This document shows, piece by piece, positions 1-7,847 of a DNA stretch of 53,592 nucleotides. Position 1 is the first letter of the stretch, and every line of letters begins with the position of its first letter. Under the pieces are notes generated by a model. The model did not search any database. It saw only the letters and a list, made by a program, of their open reading frames with translations, and was not told the DNA's origin. Location: the NCBI GenBank assembly GCA_900404475.1, contig OUQQ01000259.1, forward strand, positions 1 through 53,592, read 5' to 3'. Origin of the DNA: Spongospora subterranea. Its lineage: Eukaryota; Endomyxa; Phytomyxea; Plasmodiophorida; Plasmodiophoridae. The position numbers and the translations under genes were made by a program.

Positions 1-140
1 ACAGAGTTGTCGCAATATCGGAAAATTCACGTTGGTACAACAGAGTTGTCGCAATATCGGAAAATTCACGTTGGTACAACAGAGTTGTCGCAATATCGGA
101 AAATTCACGTTGGTACAACAGAGTTGTCGCAATATCGGAA
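1..140. repeat. 39-bp tandem repeat at window edge
   Basis: A 39-bp unit beginning ACAGAGTTGTCGCAATATCG starts at positions 1, 40, 79 and 118, giving 3.6 near-identical copies. On the plus strand the unit is open and encodes a 13-residue period (TELSQYRKIHVGT). The reading frame continues through the last copy and ends at a TAG at 148-150 after a short Lys run. It could be the 3' end of a repeat-protein gene that begins outside the window, or a non-coding minisatellite. Confidence 0.85.
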
Positions 141-157
141 AAAAAAGTAGTCTGTGG

Positions 158-815
158 TTAAAATAGTGTAGTGTATTTGACTCTACCTATGACACGAGTG
201 TCAATCAAAGCAGTTTCTTTTCTGTCCTTTAAATCTTTGAAAGCATTTCTGATCCCCACGAATCGATCAACTAGGTAGTTTATAATATTGTAGATGGTCA
301 AAACAACATTCATTGAGCTTTTAATACAAGGGCCACGGTGGTGGAAAGCTATGAAAGAATCGGCGCGACCGCCCATTCGATGTGCACCGCAGGCGAAGAG
401 ACTGCGGGTCGAATACGCGAATAATCGATCTCTCAAAATCATATTCATCCTCAACTAGCAAAGGGACAAGTCATGGCAATCTTGATTATGACCAATGCGA
501 CAATTCTTCGGCCATAAAATGAACTACGTAATCCCCATTTTGTAATTGCTCCTTTGGTCGGGGCTGATTATACTGGACTTTTTGGAGGCTATTCTTGAAT
601 GCATTGAACACATCCTCGTTCTGGAATTCAAGGTAGGATCTAACGTCAAGATTAGATTGACGAAAAAATATATTATAGTAATAAAGGTGCTTCTCAAACA
701 TACTGATAGTCTCATAATGGAGTGCCAAAGCATCCGCTTTTTGGAGTACCTGATTGTCGCATCGACCACAATGAAGATTGTCATGACTTGAAAAACGAGG
801 CTTATTGAGCGTCAC
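158..815 (-). CDS. Uncharacterised protein, two exons (5' end unresolved)
   Basis: I do not recognise this protein. Two open blocks on the minus strand (528-815 and 158-454) join in phase across a 73-nt GT-AG intron at 455-527, which supports one gene. The first block contains a Cys-x2-Cys pair followed by two histidines (CGRCDNQ, then LHYETISMFEKH), suggesting a small C2H2-like metal site. The second block has a Gly/Arg/His stretch (CGAHRMGGRADSF) and a hydrophobic segment near its middle. No ATG opens the first block, so the true start may lie in an upstream exon or at an internal ATG near 700. It ends at a stop at 158-160. Confidence 0.4.
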
Positions 816-841
816 CCTCTAAACTGTTAAAGCCTCGTTTT
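790..841. repeat. Short inverted repeat (hairpin)
   Basis: The sequence AAAACGAGGCTT near 791-802 is followed about 26 bases later by its reverse complement AAGCCTCGTTTT near 829-840. This gives a 12-bp stem. It sits just upstream of the minus-strand gene at 158-815 and could be a terminator, a 5' UTR structure or a mobile-element remnant. Confidence 0.6.
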
Positions 842-885
842 CAGCCAATTATCGGCGTCAACCAGCCAGTAAAGCTAGTAAGGTT

Positions 886-1104
886 CGTGTATCAATCGAG
901 CGAGGGACACGAATGATGGATGTTAGAACAGCCGCTCGTGTATCAATCGAGCGAGGGACACGAATGATGGATGTTAGAACAGCCGCTCGTGTATCAATCG
1001 AGCGAGGGACACGAATGGGGACACGAATGATGGATGTTAGAACAGCCGCTCGTGTATCAATCGAGCGAGGGACACGAATGGTGGATGTTAGAGCATCGCC
1101 TTGA
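886..1104. repeat. 51-bp minisatellite, open on plus strand
   Basis: Four copies of a 51-bp unit begin at 886, 937, 988 and 1051. The third copy carries an extra 12-bp duplication. On the plus strand the array is an open frame with a 17-residue period (MMDVRTAARVSIERGTR), and the 12-bp insertion keeps that frame. Each unit contains GCTCG...CGAGC, an internal 5-bp hairpin. I see no flanking coding context, so translation is uncertain. Confidence 0.85.
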
Positions 1105-1160
1105 TTTTTCCCAGTTTCAAGAAGCTGCGGAGAGATGCTGATCTACAGTATACTGTGTCA

Positions 1161-1289
1161 CCATCTCCTCTCGAATCAGGTCGTAGTCGGTGATGCCGAT
1201 CCCACCGAGCGAAGGTGGAAGAGTAGCGTGGGATCGGCATCTCGGTGGGATCGGCATCACCGACTACGACTTGATTCGAGAGGAGATGG
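1161..1289. repeat. Long near-perfect inverted repeat, 49-bp arms
   Basis: Positions 1161-1209 and 1241-1289 are reverse complements over 49 bases with one mismatch, separated by a 31-base spacer. The spacer carries a further partial direct copy of the arm end (GTGGGATCGGCATC). Transcribed, this would fold into a very stable hairpin. It may be an inverted duplication, a foldback element or an assembly artefact. The right arm reads as the plausible peptide GITDYDLIREEMV on the plus strand and may be a gene fragment. Confidence 0.9.
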
Positions 1290-1768
1290 TCTTGGCGCTG
1301 TCGGCGGCGTGTATGTGCGACGTGATTAGCGAGGCCACACATCGTCTGTCAGACTCAGACAGAGTATGTACTACTGTGCTCGCCACATGATCCAACTTTC
1401 AGCTTCCAAATCTATTGGATCCAGTAGACACGCTGAAACGACGATTTAGGGTGCCCTCATAAAGTAAAAAATCCTTGTGGAACTTCCGTAGCTTCCAAAC
1501 AACAAAAGTGAAATCATTGGAACCGCCATCAATGTACCACCGCATATCAACACCTACATGTCCGACCAATCAGAATTGTTTGTCGCATTTCTACGGTGTC
1601 CAGGACAGTAATACACGAGAGAGTGAGAGTGCTGTGCGCAGTTGTTCCCCTGGTGGTGTGTAGTGGGGGCAGTCACCGCCTGACCCGTCCTGTGTCGTGT
1701 GTCTGTCTGTCTGTGTTACTCGTATTATTATCTCTACGGGGTGTACAGATCATCACGGGGTCATTATC
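1290..1768. other. No gene seen
   Basis: Only short open frames occur here. The last 100 bases are rich in GTGTC/GTCTGT runs and probably form the promoter and 5' leader of the RING gene starting at 1769. Confidence 0.4.
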
Positions 1769-3043
1769 ATGTCGGATCAATCAGACAATAATGGTCAACA
1801 TCCACCTGAACCACCCGACGACCATCGCTTCAGCGACCTAGTACGCAATCTGTTTCAGGTATCGCGTTCGCCAATTGATCCAGTACTGGACCCCACCGTG
1901 ATGCCGTCCTCGAGTTCGTCTGTGGACCTCGTTTATCAAGTTTGGAGAGTCGCTGACGCTGCTGACGAGTCCGGGCCTCCTCCGGCATCTTCCGCCGCCA
2001 TTGAATCGTTGTTGGAGACCACAGCGTCGGTTGATACAACCAAGGAAGATTGTGTGGTCTGTCGTGAAGGATTCATGCAAGGCCAAAAGGTCAAGGAGCT
2101 GCCTTGTCAGCACTTATTCCACACCGATTGTATTGTGCTATGGCTTGAAATCAGGAATACCTGCCCGGTTTGCAGATATGAATTACCTACTGATAACGAA
2201 CTATATGATGAGCAACGTCAAGATATACGAAGGGCCGAAAGGGATTTAGACGCAAGGCAGTTGCAGGGGGAATACCCAGCTCACTCAGGTGACGATTTAT
2301 CGTCACCTGATGAAGAGTTGTATATGATCGAGGGCGATGATATGCACGATATGTTCGGGATACAGAGAGATGATATGGTTTTTGGCGACATTACACCTGG
2401 AGAGGAAGAGGAAGAGGAGGAGGAGTTGGACGATGATGAAGATCTGGCAGACATGTTCAGGATAATATCTCATGGTGATGACGAATCTAGGGATAGCGAT
2501 GATCTTTCGAATCCCAGTTTCCTCCCTGACCAAGTAGACAATGCTGAACCGTATGACAAAAGGGGAGAAGATGATGATCATGCAGATTATGGGTCCGTTG
2601 TTGTTCTGCGTTCACGCCTTCTCAGTGCAGAGAACCTTAACGTTCACTTACAGGAGCAGCTAGAGGCAGCTCGGGCCTCAGCACTGGCTGAATCATTGCG
2701 ATCTGCCAGAGTAACCGCCGATTTCCGATTAATGCTAGGGGACTTCCGTCATGTTGACGTGCCCCTTACAATCCTCCAGCTCCGCCAACTCGAGACCAGA
2801 CAATTACGGGCACTACGAAGTACTCGATCGTTTCTGGAACAGGCCCTGCGAAGCGCCCCGCCCCAATGTCAGAAATGCAACTGTCGCGTAGTGGACGTGA
2901 TTATATCACCTTGCAACTGTATATGCTGTTGTCGACAGTGCATGTCCAATGGGATAACCGATTGTCCATCTTGTGGAGAGACCGTCGGTTCCTTCGAATC
3001 AGTCAGATTTCCATGCTGCACTTCTCCTCGAACCGACCAATAA
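1769..3043 (+). CDS. Double-RING protein, putative E3 ubiquitin ligase
   Basis: This single-exon gene encodes 424 residues. A canonical RING-H2 domain lies at residues 95-135 (C95, C98, C113, H115, H118, C121, C132, C135), with the RNF126/Praja-like pattern LPCQHLFHTDC. A highly acidic stretch (about residues 200-235) and a probable coiled coil (about 290-330) follow. A second RING-like domain occupies residues 367-402 (CQKC, SPCNC, CRQC, CPSC), with Cys where the usual His would be, resembling the C-terminal RINGs of MEX3/IAP proteins. RING domains recruit E2 enzymes, so ubiquitin ligase activity is likely; the substrate is unknown. The start at 1769 was chosen because upstream residues in the frame are low-complexity. 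Having two RINGs at opposite ends is unusual. Confidence 0.85.
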   Translation: MSDQSDNNGQHPPEPPDDHRFSDLVRNLFQVSRSPIDPVLDPTVMPSSSSSVDLVYQVWRVADAADESGPPPASSAAIESLLETTASVDTTKEDCVVCREGFMQGQKVKELPCQHLFHTDCIVLWLEIRNTCPVCRYELPTDNELYDEQRQDIRRAERDLDARQLQGEYPAHSGDDLSSPDEELYMIEGDDMHDMFGIQRDDMVFGDITPGEEEEEEEELDDDEDLADMFRIISHGDDESRDSDDLSNPSFLPDQVDNAEPYDKRGEDDDHADYGSVVVLRSRLLSAENLNVHLQEQLEAARASALAESLRSARVTADFRLMLGDFRHVDVPLTILQLRQLETRQLRALRSTRSFLEQALRSAPPQCQKCNCRVVDVIISPCNCICCCRQCMSNGITDCPSCGETVGSFESVRFPCCTSPRTDQ

Positions 3044-3120
3044 TTCAAACGAACTGTTTCATCCATCCCTTTAAATTTAATGTATTTTCAAGTATTCTAT
3101 GTGTAAACGTTGAAATTGCT

Positions 3121-4146
3121 TCAGAATGTTATCTTGGTTCCTCCGAACTTTACGCCCGATTCCGCCTTCCTTTTCTTGGCAGCCGCCCATGACGGGTGAA
3201 CTTCTTCATCAACGACGGGTTCGGTTATTTGTGGTCGCTTTGCAGAGTTTTTCGGTTTAGAAATATGATGTGCTGATTTTCCAAATTTTTTGGCAAGTAA
3301 TGCCTGTCTTGCGCGCTGTCCCGGGCGATTTTTCCTAGGTAATACGTCCACGTCGTCAACCTGGTCTTCTGAGTCGTCGCTTTCGTCTTGCGACAAAATG
3401 TCGTGACTGTGATCATCGTCGCGAGGAGTCTTGCCGGAAAGGCGGTGCATGACGGAATTCACAACCGATGACGATAGCAATGACGTGATTGTTGCAGAGA
3501 GGTCCGCTGTTTGATCGGCTGATATTGCCGATGCTTCATCACATTTCCCGGTCAATTTCAACATGGCCACAACTGCAGCTAGGTCTAGATCTAAAGCCTA
3601 TATATATATATTGGTGTTATCTGAAATGCGGTTCTTGGACATGCGGGCACTAATATTCACCTTGATTAGCATTTTTGTTTTTTCAAATCTTTCAACAGAT
3701 TTAACGTGCTTCAGCGAAACTTTCTCGCTGATGTTCTCTGGTGAATCGGATTTTACACGGGATTTTGCCGCTTTCAGATTGCGAACCGCTTTACGGGCCA
3801 TGAACGATCTGGCTTTCTTGATCGTCTGGCGCAATTCCCTGAACTGTTTACGTGAGCCGGGTTCCTTCTGCATATCAGCGAGATATTCCTTCCATGATAT
3901 GGGTGGTGATTGAGCCTGCTCATCGTCTGACATAATTCGGGGATTTTCCAGGTCGATCACAATTGGGGCAAAATCGCTTTTGTAAAACTGCGGATCGGTG
4001 ACCGCGGCCAGGTCCGTCTACAGGGGCAACGTTCCTCCAAATCATGGGTTTGAGCTGCCGTTCGCCGATAATTACATCACCTTGGTCTGCTTCTCGGATG
4101 ATGCGGGAAAATCATGAAGAGATTGGTGGAGTATCAGGTGGACCAT
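3121..4146 (-). CDS. BUD22/SRFBP1-like protein
   Basis: Three exons (4081-4146, 3661-4017, 3121-3597) with two 63-nt GT-AG introns give about 299 residues. The C-terminus HPSWAAAKKRK...FGGTKITF matches the signature ending of the BUD22/SRFBP1 family. The middle has the expected basic helical block (TIKKARSFMARKAVRNLK). Family members act in nucleolar maturation of the small ribosomal subunit (yeast Bud22) or bind SRF (animals). An acidic linker lies between the two parts. The first exon starts MVHLILHQSL at 4146. An internal ATG at 3933 is an alternative start giving about 249 residues. The protein is shorter than yeast or human relatives. The family call rests mainly on the C-terminal motif. 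Confidence 0.75.
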
Positions 4147-4423
4147 GACCAGGGTCAATAGGCGATCGTTTCACGAAGGGTATTGGGTTTTTTGTGATTG
4201 GCATTTTATTGGCCAATGGAATCAATTGTCCAATATATTCCGATGGGGGTGTACGATCATTACATCTGGTCATGATTGATGTCAACACCATGTTTTGCCC
4301 TGAGACGTTAGGTAGCGCCACATTCCTTGAGACCGTCACGGTAACAGGTAGATAGCGCCAGAGACCCCTCACAGTGTCCGATTTCTATACAGTGACCAGG
4401 ACGGTACTGTACCAGGTATCGCC

Positions 4424-5861
4424 ATGATTAGCTGCATGAGGAATATATCCCCATCGATTGGTGCCGGTTTTGGACGGCGATTTGGGACTGGGGCTCATCA
4501 AGTGTAATATATCTCGCCGCCTTCGTTATCGGTATTCTATTATGGGGATAACATTTTCCATTTCGATCAGGGTCCTTTTACGTGGAGATGGGATCGGTCC
4601 TGAATGTATTAACGCATCTATCGATATTATCAAGGCGACTGGAGTCAGCATCAACTGGATTGAGCACCCATTTGGGCAAGATCACTATATGGCGACAGGT
4701 CATTTTGAACAACGCAATCCCTTTTTCAGGACCGGCTTATATCAACCATTGATTCAGGGAGGTTCCTGGATGAGGATTTACTGGATTCATTCGAACAGCA
4801 TAAAGTGATTTTCAAAGGGCCAATCACCATTCCACCTGGTGTTAATCCTCGTGTTAATATTGGAGGAAGGTCGTTCACCAGTGCGAATCAGGCATTGCGA
4901 AAGTTGTTCGGCCTATTCGCTAATGTACGACCTGCTAAATCGCTTGAAGGGGTCGACAGCCGCTTCTCTGATATCGACCTGGTCGTCATTCGGGAGAATA
5001 CGGAAGTACAATTGCAGAGCGACACCGCTGACTGCTATCGGGGAATTAAACCATGATCGCGATAGGACCTATACACAGGAGAGGAGACATGGGTTGATGA
5101 CAACACAGTCGAAGGCGTCAAACGGATCACTCGAGGAGCCAGTGAGAAGATCGCCAGATTTGCCTTCGACTACGCCACGAAACACAATCGTCGGACCGTC
5201 ACGGTTGTTCACAAAGCGAATGTGTGCCCAAAGGCAGATGGGTTATTTCTTAAATGCGCCAGGGAGATTGGGGCTGAACACCCATCGTTGGTATTGAATG
5301 ATCAACTCGCTGATAGTCTCCTGTAAGGCATATCATCCCTCAAATGGCACTTCCGCCGACTCATTCTTGTTCTCCCCTGATCAGCACCAAGATGGTGCTG
5401 TCGCCACAAACACTCGACATATTGCTCTGCCCGAACCTATTTGGAGATCTGGTATCGGATCTGGCAGCCGGACTGGTCGGGTCGTTGGGTTTGGCGCCAA
5501 GCGGGCAATACGGTGAACGACACGCCCTGTTCGAACCAGCTCATGGTTCAGCACCGGATATCGCCGGGAAAGGGTTCGCCAATCCGACCTCCCATATATT
5601 ATCGGCGACAATGATGCTAAACCATCTTGGCGAGGTCCAAGCGGCCAATCAGATATCGACCGCCTTACGTCATGTGTAAGGAAATCTCCCGAAAACACTA
5701 GGAACTGACTCATAACGCTCCTCAACAGGATCAAAGACAAGTCAAAACGGACAGCCGATATTGGTGGAACTGGGGATTTATACACGTTTACCCAAGCGAT
5801 TATTGAGGCGGTTCGCACCCAGAATGAGAAACCGCAATCGTGTAAATCTGTAAGCAATTAA
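4424..5861 (+). CDS. Mitochondrial NAD-type isocitrate dehydrogenase
   Basis: Six exons (4424-4503, 4571-4698, 4758-5005, 5066-5322, 5385-5675, 5729-5861) splice to a clean 378-residue frame. Introns are 53-67 nt, all GT-AG. The protein oxidises isocitrate to 2-oxoglutarate. Residues 1-27 are Arg/Ser/Gly-rich without acidic residues, typical of a mitochondrial targeting peptide. Family motifs follow in order: LLRGDGIGPE, ALRKLFGLFANVRP, the substrate loop RENTEDLYTG, VVHKANV, NLFGDLVSDL, FEPAHGSAPDIAGKG and ANPTSHILSA. The loop RENTEDLYTG resembles bacterial/archaeal single-subunit IDHs more than animal IDH3 (RENTEGEY). Isopropylmalate or homoisocitrate dehydrogenase is a less likely alternative. 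The unspliced sequence looks frameshifted, but the introns explain every break. Confidence 0.9.
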
Positions 5862-5867
5862 ACACAT

Positions 5868-6216
5868 CTAAATCATTCGGTGGAGGAATGTGTTGATGTA
5901 GCGGTTGTGGAATTGTCGTAATCCTTTCAAAAAGTCGAGATGATTTCTGGGCTGATCCAGATGTCGCGCCCTATCCTGCGATGTATCCAACATCGTGTTG
6001 AATAATCTCTTTCTCGTCGCGGCATTGTTCTTCTGGTCCTCATTACAAACACGAAAAAATCCGCTATAATCACACGATAAATGCCAACGAATTCGCAGGC
6101 AATCGTGCGCGTAACTGGTTTTTTCACCAGAAACTTTGTTGGCCTTGAGCGACGTCCCTCACCGCCTGGGCTACTGTGGTACGAAGGTTCGCCGACCTCA
6201 TGACCAAAACCATCAT
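5868..6216 (-). CDS. Uncharacterised 94-residue protein
   Basis: Two exons (6128-6216 and 5868-6063) join in frame across a 64-nt GT-AG intron to give 94 residues. The protein is mostly helical and polar, with an N-terminal amphipathic stretch (MRSANLRTTVAQAVRDVAQG) and a basic His/Arg-rich end (NRYINTFLHRMI). I do not recognise a family; a small mitochondrial assembly factor is possible but unproven. Its stop codon lies 6 bases from the stop of the convergent IDH gene, so the 3' ends must overlap as mRNAs. An upstream in-frame stretch to 6336 lacks an ATG and is probably leader sequence or an unresolved exon. Confidence 0.5.
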
Positions 6217-6809
6217 CTCAATAAGATGAGCAAATGAAATCCCTTGTGATATGGTTGAAACAATGGTACTTGGAACCAGAAAACGCTTTTCACCCCCAGA
6301 AATTGGCCTTTTCAACCCAGTAATTGGCCTTATCACCCCCCAAGTATTCAGTTATATCTTATCGTTCTTATCGAATACAGCCTGCTTGTTTTTTCCCCCT
6401 CAGTTACTGTTGTCTGTCATCAGATTGCTCATTCCTATTATTGCTATCGGGTCGCATTACCATAGCTCTCATTTATTATAACCCCTTTCGCATCGCCTCA
6501 ATTGATCGATTTTTTGCGTTGGTTTTGAGTCATTGCTTGCCTGACTGCGGAACAAGAGCCTGAAATTGGGCAGGACAGTGGAAGCAGAGATTGACGTGTC
6601 GATATTTGATCGGAACTAGGGCTGGACGGTGGTGATTCATCTAGACCTTTTCGCGACGCTATTGAGTTGAGTCATCGTTGACGTCGCCAGAATTCCGATG
6701 GTTTGTCCTGCGACCTTTCCCCATCATGGTTCATTCTTGAAATCTCCATCTCGAACCAAAGCCTTCATCAATCAGCAATCCCTTTTCGATTCTCTTTGTC
6801 AATCACATC
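6217..6809. other. Intergenic, no gene seen
   Basis: No convincing coding segment. It separates the divergent starts of the 94-residue gene and the secreted protein, so it probably holds both promoters. Between 6290 and 6350 there are three loosely repeated ATTGGCCTT.TCA.CCC motifs. Confidence 0.4.
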
Positions 6810-7378
6810 ATGTCGCCAATCTCTTCCTCACTCCTGGTCCTAGCCGTTGTCGTGATCGGCGCCGCTGTCGCCGATTATGGTGGTGACTACGACCACGACG
6901 ATTACCACGACGGTGACGTTGATGGATACCACAAGTCGCAGAACGAATTTCATGCTGATACCGATGGCAATCTTCTCCACAACAACAAGCAGGTCTGTCG
7001 CTCTGTTATCCGAGCACCATTCCGTTTATTGACATGATTCTCCCTCAGTATGACCACATCGACGACGAACGATTCCAGACCCATTTGGAGCATGAGAAGG
7101 TGCATCACCACGCTCACAACCCCCAGAACGATCTTGACGTTCGCGACTTTGAGGAGAACATTCTGACCCCAACCGACAAACACGTTGTTGAAGAAGAAAT
7201 CGTGGAAACTCACCACGTTGCCGATGAAGATGCGCCAGCCCACGAACACTTCGGAAGTATGCTGGACCATGGACACACCTATGAGAGCCTCCACAACCCA
7301 CACATGGATGGGCAAGGGCATGAAGCTGGTGTCGACACCATTGGACCGAACAATGGCCATGCCCATCACTGGGAGTAA
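6810..7378 (+). CDS. Secreted His/Asp-rich protein, possible metal binder
   Basis: Two exons (6810-6992 and 7049-7378, 56-nt intron, phase 0) encode 170 residues. A clear signal peptide opens the protein: LLVLAVVVIGAAVADYGG with likely cleavage after VADY or AVA. The mature chain is dominated by His, Asp and Glu, for example DYDHDDYHDGD, HEKVHHHAHNP, HVVEEEIVETHH and a HAHHWE end. It has no cysteine cross-link pattern and no further membrane segment. The composition suggests divalent-metal or heme binding in the extracellular space or secretory pathway. I recognise no family, so function is inference from composition. Confidence 0.75.
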
Positions 7379-7847
7379 TTGTGGTCATCAGCCAGCGTTG
7401 TATTCACCTTAGTATACGATAATACACGCCAGTTCAGCACTTCCTCCAAACAGAGTGTCAATAGTTGCTTGTGTTTGCCAATCGACACAAGCTTTGTGTC
7501 GATGCATTCGGCCCGCGTTTTCCCTGAAAAAAACTCTTGTTGCCTACGATAGGATTACCAAGTGTGTGGCGTAGACGGGGCTGATGACACATTACACACG
7601 ATGAGGTGGATGTAATGTACTATCTCGTCACGTAAGGCTACATGTTTCACCACTTGGCAATCAGGTCGATATCAGAATGATGGAATTCACTGCTGTAACG
7701 TTGAAGCCATAGCCACGCTGACTGGCTATGTTTCTACAGTCGCGCGGTAGTTCATATCTGTCATGTACTTTATTTGCCACTGATCGGTTCAAAACAATTG
7801 TGCGCTCAAATTGGGCAGCGAAACGAGGCGGTATCAGAACTTGCAAT
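7379..7847. other. Intergenic between convergent 3' ends
   Basis: No gene seen. It lies between the stop of the secreted protein on the plus strand and the stop of CFAP54 on the minus strand. Confidence 0.4.

Noticed and set aside
1..140. Telomeric repeat at the window start
   Set aside because: The unit is 39 bp, coding-like and not G-rich in the TTAGGG manner.
4540..5861. IDH as a frameshifted pseudogene
   Set aside because: All frame breaks fall at GT-AG introns of 53-67 nt, and the spliced frame is complete.
7034..7388. Minus-strand frames opposite the secreted His/Asp-rich protein
   Set aside because: They are shadows caused by the biased composition of the real gene.
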